DNA from: RUG563 sp045590215
Lineage (GTDB): Bacteria > Bacillota > Clostridia > Christensenellales > Aristaeellaceae
Length of the DNA: 64,000 bases
Direction of reading: 5' to 3'
Assembly: GCA_045590215.1 (NCBI GenBank)
Contig: JAZNQO010000043.1
Coordinates: 1 to 64,000 of the forward strand
The position numbers and the translations under genes are program-made. Shown here in pieces: positions 16,300 to 25,282 of the stretch. The notes beneath the pieces are model-generated. The model did not search any database and was not told the DNA's origin. It was given only the letters and a program-made list of their open reading frames with translations. Within the stretch, counting starts at the first letter, position 1. The number at the start of each line of letters is the position of its first letter.

Positions 16300-17202
16300 T
16301 CAGATGCGCTTGATATCGGAAAGAGTCTCAATGCCCAGCTTTTCCATTTCCACGGGCAGCTGCTCAATGATTTCTTTGCAGGCGAAGGGGTTCACAAGAT
16401 TCGCTGCGCCCACCTGCACAGCGGTGGCTCCGGCCATCATCATTTCGATGACATCCTTTGCACTGCTCACGCCGCCCATGCCGATGACGGGAATCTGCAC
16501 AGCCCCGGATACCTGATACACCATCCTGACCGCTACCGGGAAGATGGCCGGGCCGGAGAAACCGCCCATAACGTTTGCAATGATGGGCTTTCTGCGTTTC
16601 AGGTCAATCCGCATGCCAAGGAGCGTGTTAATAAGGCTGATGCCGTCCGCCCCGGCGTCCTCGCAGGCCTTGGCGATGGACACGATGTCCGTCACGTTGG
16701 GGGAAAGCTTGATGATGACGGGCTTGGTCGTAACGGCCTTTACCGCCTTGGTCACTTCCGCAGCGGCTGCGGGGCTGGTGCCAAAGCTCATGCCGCCTCC
16801 ATGCACGTTGGGGCAGCTGACGTTCACTTCCAGCCAGCCTACTTGGCTCTCTTTGTCCAAGAGGCGGCAGGTTTCCACATACTGCTCCACGGAAAAGCCG
16901 CTGACGTTGGCCATGACGGGCTTGTGGAAGCATTTTTTCAGCTTCGGCAGCTCTTCCGCAATCACCTTTTCCACGCCGGGGTTTTGCAAGCCCACAGCGT
17001 TGATCATCCCGGCAGTGCACTCCGCAATGCGAGGGGTGGGGTTGCCGAAACGGGGCTCCAATGTGGTTCCCTTGAAGGAGAAGGTGCCCAGACAGTTGAT
17101 ATCGTAAATTTCCGCAAATTCATAGCCAAAGCCGAAGGTTCCGCTGGCCGGGATCACGGGATTGTCCAGCTGAATGCCGCATAAGTTTACTTTCGTATTC
17201 AC
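16300..17202 (-). CDS. pyrD: Dihydroorotate dehydrogenase B, catalytic subunit
   Basis: A 300-residue FMN enzyme of class 1B, which oxidises dihydroorotate and passes electrons via PyrK to NAD. Signatures include PVIPASGTFGFGYEFAEIYD, the catalytic cysteine region EVNVSCPNVHGGGMSFG and a C-terminal GMGGVSSAKDVIEMMMAGA. The start codon is a GTG that overlaps the pyrK stop (GTGA, 17199-17202), so the two subunits are translationally coupled. Confidence 0.96.
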   Translation of the reverse strand: MNTKVNLCGIQLDNPVIPASGTFGFGYEFAEIYDINCLGTFSFKGTTLEPRFGNPTPRIAECTAGMINAVGLQNPGVEKVIAEELPKLKKCFHKPVMANVSGFSVEQYVETCRLLDKESQVGWLEVNVSCPNVHGGGMSFGTSPAAAAEVTKAVKAVTTKPVIIKLSPNVTDIVSIAKACEDAGADGISLINTLLGMRIDLKRRKPIIANVMGGFSGPAIFPVAVRMVYQVSGAVQIPVIGMGGVSSAKDVIEMMMAGATAVQVGAANLVNPFACKEIIEQLPVEMEKLGIETLSDIKRI

Positions 17203-17930
17203 CAGATAATCTCCTCGCTTTCCATAACCGGGCCTTCCTTGCAGATGCGCTTGTTGCCGGTGAGGGTCTTGCAGCTGCAGCCCATGCAGGCACCAAAGCC
17301 GCAGCCCATGCGCTCTTCAAAGCTGTACTGGCCTTTCGTTTTTGCCGCCTTGCCGATGGCACGCAGCATGGGTTCGGGGCCGCAGGTGTAGAAGAAGGAA
17401 TAATCCACATCCTTCAAGGCATCCGTCACAAAGCCCTTCACGCCCCGGCTTCCGTCCACGGTGGTGATGATTGTTTCTGCACCCAAGGCCTTGAATTCTT
17501 CTTCATAGAAGATTTCCTGCGCCTTGTTAAAGCCCAGGATCACGGTGGGTTTTGCGCCCTGTGCAATCAGCTTTTTGCACAGGTTGTACAAAGGCGGAAC
17601 GCCCACACCACCGCCCAGCAGCACAGGCTTGTCCCCGGCTTTTGCAAGGTTGTAGCCATTACCAAGGCCGGTGAGGATATCCAGCTGTTCGCCCGGCATC
17701 ATGCCGCTCATTCTCTCTGTGCCGCCGCCGACGACCTTGTAAACCAAAGTCAGGGTGCTTTCGTCATAATCACAGACGGAAATGGGCCGTCGCAAGAAAA
17801 AGCCGTCCAGCCGAATGTTCACAAACTGTCCGCTGGCAGTGATGGCAGATGTATCGCCGGAAAGCACCATGCGGAAAACATCGCTTGTAAGCTTCTTGTT
17901 CTCAAGGATGGTGAAGATGGATTGCTTCAT
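17199..17930 (-). CDS. pyrK: Dihydroorotate dehydrogenase B, electron-transfer subunit
   Basis: A 243-residue FAD and [2Fe-2S] protein. The flavin-binding RRPISVCDYD and GNGYNLA segments, a pyridine-nucleotide part with LLGGGVGVPPLYNL, and a CGPEPML motif are present; the iron-sulfur ligands lie in CGFGACMGCSCKTL. ATG 17930 is chosen because the protein then begins MKQSIFTILENKKL with GAGGTG upstream. A spacer of about 200 bases carrying repeats separates it from carB. Confidence 0.95.
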   Translation of the reverse strand: MKQSIFTILENKKLTSDVFRMVLSGDTSAITASGQFVNIRLDGFFLRRPISVCDYDESTLTLVYKVVGGGTERMSGMMPGEQLDILTGLGNGYNLAKAGDKPVLLGGGVGVPPLYNLCKKLIAQGAKPTVILGFNKAQEIFYEEEFKALGAETIITTVDGSRGVKGFVTDALKDVDYSFFYTCGPEPMLRAIGKAAKTKGQYSFEERMGCGFGACMGCSCKTLTGNKRICKEGPVMESEEIIW

Positions 17931-17940
17931 AGTACACCTC

Positions 17941-18117
17941 GGTAGATCATTCGGAATGAGGAATTCGGAATGCAGAATGATGGTTTGTTTGCCATTTTCC
18001 CATCCCCCTGCCCACCGGAACACAAGATTGCCTGATGCAAAATTGTATTACCCGGAATTGTTTTCTTTGGGAGAGCGCGAGAGGGGATCTCTTTTTCAAA
18101 AAGAAAGCTCCTCTCGC
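17941..18117. repeat. Repeat-rich spacer with inverted repeat between carB and pyrK
   Basis: About 17949-17980 holds GGAATGAGGAATTCGGAA units like those upstream of pyrE. A hairpin at 18077-18117 pairs GCGAGAGG with CCTCTCGC at the base and CTTTTT with AAAAAG at the tip. No coding capacity is convincing in this 200-base gap. Confidence 0.7.
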
Positions 18118-18130
18118 AGAATCCACCTCA

Positions 18131-21100
18131 TTATGCGTCAATGGTCGACACGCACAGGGTGGTTTCTTCCAGCACATCCAGCAGCACCCGGACGGTGTCC
18201 AGCGCAGTGAACATGGTGATGTTATTTTCGGTGGCGAGGGCACGCATACGATAGCCGTCGGAGTTGTTGCCATGTGCGCCCACAACGCTTGTGTTAATCA
18301 CATAGGCCACATGCCCTTGCCGCAGGGCATCCTGAATATCGGTGCCTTCGCTGAATTTCTTGAGCAGGCGTGTGCGGATGCCGTGCTCTTTCAGGTATTC
18401 GCCGGTGCCCTTGGTGGCTTCGATGTTGAAGCCCAGCTCATAGAAGCGGCGGATGAGGGGCAAGGCTTCTTCCTTGTCCTTGTCGGCGATGGTGGCAAGG
18501 ACGGTGCCGTAATTCTGCAGGTGCATGCCGGAAGCCTGCAAGGCCTTGTAGAGGGCACGGTTCAGCTTGTCGTCATAGCCGATGGCTTCACCGGTGGACT
18601 TCATTTCAGGGCTGAGATAGGCATCCAAGCCCCGGATTTTGTTGAAGGAGAACACGGGAGCTTTTACAAACCAGCGTTTCTTTTCGTCCGGATAGATATC
18701 AAATATGCCCTGTTCTTTCAGGGACTTGCCCAGAATCACTTCTGTTGCAATATCAGCCAGACTAAAGCCCGTGGCCTTGGAGAGGAAAGGCACGGTACGG
18801 GAAGAGCGGGGGTTCACTTCGATGATGTACACATCGTCGTTCTTGTCCACAATAAACTGCACGTTGAACAGCCCCAGGATGCCGATGCCAAGGCCCAGCT
18901 TCTTTGCGTATTGCAGGATGGTGCCCTTCACTTTATCGGAGATGGAGAAAGTGGGATAGACGGAGATGGAGTCGCCGGAGTGGATACCGGTGCGCTCCAC
19001 CAGCTCCATAATGCCGGGCACGAACACATTCCGCCCGTCGCAGATGGCGTCGATTTCCACTTCCTTGCCGCTGATGTACTTGTCCACCAGCACGGGCTTG
19101 TCCGCATCAATTTCCACGGCGGTTTTCAGGTAATGCCGCAGCTGGTCTTCATTGGCCACAATCTGCATAGCCCGGCCGCCCAGCACAAAGGAGGGGCGCA
19201 CCAGCACAGGATAGCCAATTTCAGCGGCAGTCTTCACGCCGTCTTCGATGGTGGTAACGGCCTTCCCACGGGGCTGGGGAATGTTCAGGGATTTGAGCAG
19301 CTTTTCAAACAAATCCCGGTTCTCGGCCTTGTCGATGGCTTCGCAGTCCGTGCCGATGATCTTTACGCCCCGGTCAAACAGGGGCTGGGCCAGGTTGATG
19401 GCCGTCTGGCCGCCAAGGGAAGCAATGACACCTTCCGGCTTTTCATACTCGATGATGTTCATCACATCTTCGGGGGTCAGGGGTTCAAAGTACAGCTTGT
19501 CGGCGGTGGTATAGTCGGTAGACACGGTTTCAGGGTTATTGTTGATAATGATGGCTTCATAGCCGGAATTTTTGATGGTGGTGACGGCATGGACGGTTGA
19601 ATAGTCAAACTCCACACCCTGCCCGATGCGGATGGGGCCTGCGCCCAGCACGATGATCTTTTTCTTTTCCGTCAGCCGGGAGTCATTCTTGCCCACATAG
19701 GAGGAGTAGAAGTAGGGGATGTAGGCGTTGGTGTGGCAGGTGTCCACCATGCGGAAAGCAGGCATCATGTTTTCCGCTTTGCGCAGGTTCCATACGTCCA
19801 TTTCCTTCACGCCCCAGAGCTTGGCGATGTAGGGGTCTGCAAAGCCCATCTGCTTGGCCGCCTGAAGAACACGGGCGTCCATCTTCTTTTCCTTCAGGAT
19901 GTTTTCCATGTCCACAATGCGCTTGAAGGCTTCGAGGAAGAGCATGGTGATTTTCGTCACATCATGAATCTTTTCCAAAGACACGCCCATGCGAATCAGC
20001 TGCATCACGGCGAACACATTATCGCTCTTGAAGGTTTTGAGGTATTCCGTCAGTTCCCCTTCGCTCATGGCGTCGAACTTGGGCATATAGAAGTGGTTCA
20101 CGCCGATTTCCAGGCAGCGAACGGATTTGAGCAGGCTCTCTTCCAAGGAAGAGCCGATGCCCATCACTTCGCCGGTAGCCTTCATCTGGGTGCCGAGGGT
20201 GTTGGGAGCGTTGGTGAATTTATCAAAAGGGAAGCGGGGCAGCTTGGCCACCACATAATCAAGCCGGGGTTCAAAGGCAGCATTTGTGTTGGCAATCTTG
20301 ATTTCATCCAGCGTCATACCAACGGCAATCTTGGCCGTGACCCTTGCAATGGGATAGCCGCTGGCCTTGGATGCAAGGGCGGAAGAGCGGCTCACACGGG
20401 GGTTCACTTCAATCAGGTAATATTCGCTGCTTTCAGGGTTCAGGGCAAACTGCACATTGCAGCCGCCTTCAATTTTGAGTGCACGGATCAGGCGCACGGC
20501 ACTGTCGTTAAGCATTTTCAGGTCGTGGTCATTGAGGCTCAGGATGGGAGCCACAACCATGGAGTCGCCGGTGTGGACGCCCACGGGGTCAATGTTTTCC
20601 ATGCCGCAGATGGTGATGACTTTGTCTTCCCCGTCCCGCATCATTTCAAACTCGATTTCTTTATAGCCCTTCACGCTCTTTTCAATCAGCACCTGATGCA
20701 CAGGAGAGAGCTTGAAAGCATTCCGGCCAATGTCCATCAGCTCTTCTTCGTTATCGGCAAAGCCGCCGCCGGTACCGCCCAGGGTGAACGCCGGGCGCAG
20801 CACCACAGGATAGCCGATTTCGGCAGCCGCTTTTTTCGCTTCTTCCAGAGAATAGGTGATTTGGGAAGGGATGGTGGGCTCACCGATCGACTGGCACAGC
20901 TCCTTGAACCGCTCCCGGTCTTCCGCCATTTCAATGGAATCGCTGGAAGTCCCCAGCAGTTCCACCTGACATTCCCGAAGGATGCCCTTTTTTTCCAGCT
21001 GCATGGCAAGGTTCAAGCCCGTCTGGCCGCCGATGCCGGGAATGATGGCGTTGGGGCGTTCGTAGCGCAGAATCTTGGCGATGTATTCCAGCGTCAAGGG

Positions 21101-21301
21101 CTCCATATACACCTTGTCTGCAATGGTGGTGTCAGTCATGATGGTGGCCGGGTTGGAGTTGCAAAGGAGCACTTCATACCCTTCTTCTTTCAGGGCAAGG
21201 CAAGCCTGCGTGCCTGCATAGTCAAATTCAGCCGCCTGACCGATGATGATGGGGCCGGAACCGATAATCATAATTTTTTTCAAATCTGTCCGCTTTGCCA
21301 T
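18131..21301 (-). CDS. carB: Carbamoyl-phosphate synthase large subunit
   Basis: A 1056-residue synthase with two homologous ATP-grasp halves (about 1-400 and 545-930), a central oligomerisation domain and a C-terminal MGS-like allosteric domain (about 930-1056). Landmarks are MIIGSGPIIIGQAAEFDYAG at the N-terminus, VLGAGPIRIGQGVEFDYS at the second half, and EVNPRVSRSSAL and EVNPRSSRTVP in the two catalytic centres. AAAGGAG precedes the ATG. The ammonia-supplying small subunit CarA is normally encoded next to it but is not in this window, so carA must be elsewhere or another ammonia source is used. Confidence 0.97.
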   Translation of the reverse strand: MAKRTDLKKIMIIGSGPIIIGQAAEFDYAGTQACLALKEEGYEVLLCNSNPATIMTDTTIADKVYMEPLTLEYIAKILRYERPNAIIPGIGGQTGLNLAMQLEKKGILRECQVELLGTSSDSIEMAEDRERFKELCQSIGEPTIPSQITYSLEEAKKAAAEIGYPVVLRPAFTLGGTGGGFADNEEELMDIGRNAFKLSPVHQVLIEKSVKGYKEIEFEMMRDGEDKVITICGMENIDPVGVHTGDSMVVAPILSLNDHDLKMLNDSAVRLIRALKIEGGCNVQFALNPESSEYYLIEVNPRVSRSSALASKASGYPIARVTAKIAVGMTLDEIKIANTNAAFEPRLDYVVAKLPRFPFDKFTNAPNTLGTQMKATGEVMGIGSSLEESLLKSVRCLEIGVNHFYMPKFDAMSEGELTEYLKTFKSDNVFAVMQLIRMGVSLEKIHDVTKITMLFLEAFKRIVDMENILKEKKMDARVLQAAKQMGFADPYIAKLWGVKEMDVWNLRKAENMMPAFRMVDTCHTNAYIPYFYSSYVGKNDSRLTEKKKIIVLGAGPIRIGQGVEFDYSTVHAVTTIKNSGYEAIIINNNPETVSTDYTTADKLYFEPLTPEDVMNIIEYEKPEGVIASLGGQTAINLAQPLFDRGVKIIGTDCEAIDKAENRDLFEKLLKSLNIPQPRGKAVTTIEDGVKTAAEIGYPVLVRPSFVLGGRAMQIVANEDQLRHYLKTAVEIDADKPVLVDKYISGKEVEIDAICDGRNVFVPGIMELVERTGIHSGDSISVYPTFSISDKVKGTILQYAKKLGLGIGILGLFNVQFIVDKNDDVYIIEVNPRSSRTVPFLSKATGFSLADIATEVILGKSLKEQGIFDIYPDEKKRWFVKAPVFSFNKIRGLDAYLSPEMKSTGEAIGYDDKLNRALYKALQASGMHLQNYGTVLATIADKDKEEALPLIRRFYELGFNIEATKGTGEYLKEHGIRTRLLKKFSEGTDIQDALRQGHVAYVINTSVVGAHGNNSDGYRMRALATENNITMFTALDTVRVLLDVLEETTLCVSTIDA

Positions 21302-21316
21302 GTCTCTTTCGCTCCT

Positions 21317-22516
21317 TTATTTCTTTTGATAAACGGCCTTGCCGTCGCATACTGTCAGCACACATTCGCCGTACACTTCCATCCCTTGGAAGGGCGTGGC
21401 TTTCCCCATGGAGAGGAAGGTTTCGGGGGTTACTTTTGCTTTTTTGCTCAGATCAAACACGGTGAAATCCTGCCCGAAGGGAATCCCGAACCGCTCCCTT
21501 GGCTTTACGCACATCATGTCCACCAGCTTTTCAAGGGTCATCATCCCCGTTTTCACAAAGCTCGTGTACATCACCGGGAACGCCGTTTCCAGTCCCACCA
21601 CGCCCATCAGGCTCTTTTCCAGTCCCCTGCCCTTTTCCTCGGCGGAATGGGGCGCATGGTCGGTGGCAATCATGTCGATCGTGCCGTCCAGCATGCCTTC
21701 GATAAGGGCGTCCCTATCATCCCGGCTGCGCAGCGGCGGGTTCATCTTGAACCGCCCGTCTTCCTGCAAGTCTTCGTCGCAGAGGGTCAGGTAATGGGGC
21801 CCCGTTTCGCAGGTCACGTTCACGCCCTGCTTTTTCGCTTCCCGGATCAGCTGTACACTTTCTTTTGTAGAAATATGGCACACATGATAGGCACAGCCGA
21901 TTTCCTTCACCAGCTCCAGATCCCGTGCAATCTGCCCCCATTCGCTTTCGGAGCAGATGCCCCGATGGCCATGGGCTTTGGCATACACGCCATCGTGGAT
22001 GTAGCCGCCCCGAAGCAGGTCGTTCACTTCACAGTGAGCAGCGATGATTTTACCAAGCCGCTTGGCTTCCATCATGGCAGCCCGCATCATCTCATCCCTC
22101 TGCACGCCCTTGCCGTCGTCCGAAAAGCCGATGGCATCGGCGGCCAGCGCAGCCATATCGGTGAGCTGCTCGCCCTTTTCCTCCATCGTGATAGCGGCGT
22201 AAGGGTACACCCGGATCACCGCCCCTTCCCGGATCAAGCGCAGCTGCGCTTCCAGATGCTCCTTGGTATCCGGCACAGGGTTCAGGTTCGGCATGGTACA
22301 TACATCGGTGTAGCCGCCGTGGGCTGCCGCCATGCTGCCCGTCCTCACGGTCTCCTTATAAGAAAAACCCGGCTCACGGAAATGCACATGCACATCACAT
22401 AAGCCGGGAATAATAACCATATCATCGGAAAGGAAAACACGACCACCGCCGCAGGAATCAAAAAACAATGCGGCGTGTTCACTGGCTCGCTTCATTTCTT
22501 CCATGGCCCTGCGCAC
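21317..22516 (-). CDS. pyrC: Dihydroorotase with short N-terminus
   Basis: A 399-residue zinc amidohydrolase (type I) that closes carbamoyl-aspartate to dihydroorotate. Metal-binding HVHFREPG is at about residue 45, AHCEV supplies a further histidine, and TDHAPH is the third site. The N-terminal beta-sandwich half found in most bacterial dihydroorotases (about 50 residues before the DVHVH motif) is shortened. The GTG at 22516 is chosen because GGAGG lies 8 bases upstream; the ATG at 22504 is about 20 bases from it. It is the first gene of the pyr operon. Confidence 0.93.
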   Translation of the reverse strand: MRRAMEEMKRASEHAALFFDSCGGGRVFLSDDMVIIPGLCDVHVHFREPGFSYKETVRTGSMAAAHGGYTDVCTMPNLNPVPDTKEHLEAQLRLIREGAVIRVYPYAAITMEEKGEQLTDMAALAADAIGFSDDGKGVQRDEMMRAAMMEAKRLGKIIAAHCEVNDLLRGGYIHDGVYAKAHGHRGICSESEWGQIARDLELVKEIGCAYHVCHISTKESVQLIREAKKQGVNVTCETGPHYLTLCDEDLQEDGRFKMNPPLRSRDDRDALIEGMLDGTIDMIATDHAPHSAEEKGRGLEKSLMGVVGLETAFPVMYTSFVKTGMMTLEKLVDMMCVKPRERFGIPFGQDFTVFDLSKKAKVTPETFLSMGKATPFQGMEVYGECVLTVCDGKAVYQKK

Positions 22517-22543
22517 CGTTTTCACCTCCGCATCTGCATAATA

Positions 22544-22567
22544 AAAGCCTTGTTTTCAGGCAAGGCC
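22544..22567 (-). promoter_or_regulatory. Terminator-like hairpin in the pyr operon leader (attenuator candidate)
   Basis: On the minus strand a stem GCCTTG/CAAGGC with an 8-base loop is followed at once by TTTTATT, 45 bases after the promoter and before the pyrC ribosome site. The position suits transcription attenuation by pyrimidines. I do not see the conserved PyrR-binding loop, so PyrR control is not supported. A possible 32-codon leader frame (ATG at about 22578) overlaps the hairpin, reminiscent of pyrBI attenuation. Confidence 0.6.
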
Positions 22568-22606
22568 GGTATTTCATTTCAGCTAACTCTTCATCAGCCG
22601 TCAGAT

Positions 22607-22635
22607 ATTATATCATATCTACATATCCCTGTCAA
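22607..22635 (-). promoter_or_regulatory. Consensus promoter of the pyr operon
   Basis: TTGACA (22630-22635) and TATAAT (22607-22612) on the minus strand with a 17-base spacer, a perfect SigA match. Transcription would begin near 22600, about 85 bases before pyrC. Confidence 0.93.
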
Positions 22636-22689
22636 GGTGAATTCCAGACGATTCCAAGTCGATTTCGTTTCTTTTTTGTTTCTTATCAG

Positions 22690-23145
22690 TGTCCAAGAGG
22701 GGTGATAGCATGGAACGCCAGGGGTTCCACCCCCGAACCCCGGCAAGGGGCATTGCCCCTTGACCCATCCTGCGGATGCAGTTGGTTTTATCCAACAAAC
22801 CATGTGCCGCTGTTGCAAGAGACACGCAGAAAGGCTATCACAGAAGAAGATTGTAGTTTTGCGAGTCGGCAGCGGCACCGCCGCCACGGGCTGGGCGGCT
22901 TTCAGCCGCCTGCCGGATGCAAAGCATCCGGTGAAAATACACAAAACGGCGAGAGAGAAAGCTTGCTTTCTCCTTTTCCGTTTTGCGTATTTTCTTTGTG
23001 CCCGTGGCTGTAAAATTTCGTCTCTCAAGCTTCATGCGGAAATAATCACATAGATAATTTATGATTCTTCGCAAAGAAGGTGCAGGGAGGAACTCCCTGC
23101 CGAGGGGTACAGGGGACGAGCAGTCCCCTGCTTCGTCATATCAGC
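22690..23145. other. Gene-free region of dispersed GC-rich repeats
   Basis: No reading frame here looks like a protein; frames of up to 180 codons are compositional. It contains a hairpin with 9-bp arms (22744-22752 and 22754-22762), a GCGGCTTTCAGCCGC hairpin at about 22890-22905, a GGATGC/GCATCC hairpin near 22915-22930 and GGGGAC/GTCCCC pairs at 23112-23129. Such G-run/C-run units resemble those at 9.3 kb and look like intergenic repeats common in gut Clostridia. Confidence 0.55.
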
Positions 23146-23181
23146 ACAAAAAAGTCCCCCGCTCCACGAGCAGGGGACTGC
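23146..23181 (-). terminator. Rho-independent terminator of the GH3 gene
   Basis: On the minus strand AGTCCCCTGCTCG pairs with CGGGGGACT-type sequence and is followed by TTTTTTG, just after the stop at 23188. Confidence 0.9.
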
Positions 23182-23187
23182 AATAAC

Positions 23188-25257
23188 TTATTTCTTGATA
23201 ACCAAGCACTTCTTGCCTGTCAGCTCTTCGCTGCGGGCATCGGGCTGATAGCCGCCCACAAACAGGGTAGCCTTTTCGCAGGGCAACCGTTTGCCTTCGT
23301 TATTAACCACGGTGAAGGTGAGGGCGGACAGCTGGATTTCCACATCCACGCTTTCGCCGGCCTTGACAGCCACACGCTTGAAGCCGCACAGCACGGGATG
23401 CAGGGGCGCATCTTCACTTTCGCACTTCACATACACCTGCGCCACTTCTTCGGCGTCCACGCTGCCCACGTTCTTCAAGGTGACGGTCACCTTGTTGCCG
23501 GCCAGCTTGGCATTTTCATACACGAAATCGGTGTAGGAAAGGCCAAAACCGAAGGGATAGAGAGCCTTGCCTTCGTAGTAACGATAGGTGCGGTTCTTCA
23601 TATTATAGTCGGTGAATTCGGGCAGGTCTTCCACGTTATGATAGAAGGTAAGGGGCAGACGGCCGGAGAAGCATTCTTCGCCGAACAGCAGCTTAGCCAG
23701 CGCAGTACCGCCGGCCTGACCGGGATACCATGCCCACACAACAGCATTGCCTTCTTCCACGCGCAGGTTGCTGCCGGCAGCCACAACGGTGACCACGGGG
23801 GTGCCGGTCTTGATGACGGCGTTCAGCAGCCGCTTCTGAGCGGCAGGCAGTTCCAGATCGTTCTTGTCGCCGGAGAAGTACTGGTTGCCGGTATCGCCTT
23901 CTTCGCCTTCCATGGTTGCGTCAAGGCCCATGCAGGCGATGACCACATCAGCGATTTCAGCAGCAGCCACGGCTTCTGCCAGACGGTCGTCCTTGTACTG
24001 AGACAGCACGCTGTCGTTATCCTTGAACATCTGGGAGCCGGGCGCATACAGAACCCGTGCCTTGCCCTTGCAAGCCTGACGGATGCCTTCCAGGAAGGTG
24101 ACATAACGGGAAGAAGTGCCGTTGTAGTTGCCTTCCAGAGCCAGCTGGCTGTTGGCGTTGGGGCCGATGACCAGAACGGTCTTCTGCTTGTCGGTGTCGA
24201 TGGGCAAAACGCCGTCGTTCTTGAGCAGGGTCATGCTGCGAAGGGCAGCTTTCAGAGCCACGGCATCATGCTCGTCCGTGTCGTTTTCCAGAAGAGAAAT
24301 ATTGTTATATTCGCAGTTTTCGTCCAGCATACCCAGACGATAACGGGTGGCAAACAGGCTCACGCAGGCCTTGGTGATGTCTTCTTCGGTGACGAGGCCT
24401 TCCTGATAGGCTTCCATCATGTGGATATAGGTGTTGCCGCAGTTCACATCGCAGCCGTTCTTGAGGGCAAGGGCGGCGGATTCGGGAGCGGTGTCTGTGA
24501 CCATGTGACGGGTGTGGAAATCGCGCACGGCCCAGCAGTCGCTGACCACATGGCCTTCAAAGCCCCATTCTTCACGGAGGATATCCATGAGCAAGGTCTT
24601 GCTACCGCAGCAGGGTTCGCCGTTGGTGCGGTTATAGGCACCCATGACGGATTCCACGTCCGCTTCCTTCACCAGTGCTTCAAAGGCAGGCAGGTAAGTT
24701 TCCCGCATGTCCTTTTCGTTGGCAATGGCGTCAAATTCGTGACGAATGGCTTCGGGGCCGGAGTGCACGGCATAGTGCTTGGCACAGGCAGCGATCTTCA
24801 GATATTCGCCGTCGCCCTGCAGGCCCTTAACAAAAGCCACGCCCAGACGGCTGGTGAGATAGGGGTCTTCGCCGTAGGTTTCATGGCCACGGCCCCAGCG
24901 GGGATCACGGAAAATATTGATATTGGGGCTCCAGTAAGTCAGCCCCTTATAGATATCCCGGTCGCCGTGGGAGGAGGCAGCGTTATACTTGGCACGGCCT
25001 TCGGTGGCGATGATCTTGGCAATTTCGTTCAACGCTTCGTCGTCAAACATGGCGGCCATACCGATGGCCTGGGGGAACACCGTGGCAGTACCGGCACGGG
25101 CCACGCCGTGAAGGCCTTCGTTCCACCAGTTGTAGGAGGGAATGCCCAGCCGTTCAATAGCAGGGGCGTCATAGCGCAGCTGGCAAGCTTTTTCTTCCAG
25201 CGTCATTTGGGCAACCAGCTTTGCTGCCAGCTGCCGGGCTTTCTGATGATCCATCAT
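23188..25257 (-). CDS. GH3 beta-xylosidase/beta-glucosidase-type glycosidase
   Basis: A 689-residue family 3 glycoside hydrolase. The N-terminal barrel has NWWNEGLHGVAR, SPNINIFRDPRWGRGHETYGEDP and CAKHYAVHSGPE, and the nucleophile lies in VVSDCWAVRDF (Asp240). These match the xylosidase/arabinofuranosidase branch of GH3 better than the glucosidase branch. The alpha/beta sandwich (about 350-560) and a C-terminal fibronectin-III-like domain follow. No signal peptide, so it acts on imported oligosaccharides. AAGGAG lies 9 bases before the ATG. It follows the GH67 gene by 25 bases on the same strand, so both should act on xylo-oligosaccharides. Confidence 0.9.
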   Translation of the reverse strand: MMDHQKARQLAAKLVAQMTLEEKACQLRYDAPAIERLGIPSYNWWNEGLHGVARAGTATVFPQAIGMAAMFDDEALNEIAKIIATEGRAKYNAASSHGDRDIYKGLTYWSPNINIFRDPRWGRGHETYGEDPYLTSRLGVAFVKGLQGDGEYLKIAACAKHYAVHSGPEAIRHEFDAIANEKDMRETYLPAFEALVKEADVESVMGAYNRTNGEPCCGSKTLLMDILREEWGFEGHVVSDCWAVRDFHTRHMVTDTAPESAALALKNGCDVNCGNTYIHMMEAYQEGLVTEEDITKACVSLFATRYRLGMLDENCEYNNISLLENDTDEHDAVALKAALRSMTLLKNDGVLPIDTDKQKTVLVIGPNANSQLALEGNYNGTSSRYVTFLEGIRQACKGKARVLYAPGSQMFKDNDSVLSQYKDDRLAEAVAAAEIADVVIACMGLDATMEGEEGDTGNQYFSGDKNDLELPAAQKRLLNAVIKTGTPVVTVVAAGSNLRVEEGNAVVWAWYPGQAGGTALAKLLFGEECFSGRLPLTFYHNVEDLPEFTDYNMKNRTYRYYEGKALYPFGFGLSYTDFVYENAKLAGNKVTVTLKNVGSVDAEEVAQVYVKCESEDAPLHPVLCGFKRVAVKAGESVDVEIQLSALTFTVVNNEGKRLPCEKATLFVGGYQPDARSEELTGKKCLVIKK

Positions 25258-25282
25258 GATGTTTCTCTCCTTTTATCTATGT

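Noticed and set aside
19733..22402. An 889-codon plus-strand frame
   Set aside because: It is antisense to carB and pyrC, is His/Phe/Gly-rich and has no recognisable motif.
22517..22600. PyrR-binding site in the pyr leader
   Set aside because: The leader has a terminator-like hairpin, but I could not find the conserved PyrR loop sequence.
22594..23028. A 144-codon minus-strand frame between the pyr and xylan operons
   Set aside because: It runs through the hairpin repeats and the pyr promoter, with no ribosome site and no coding texture.
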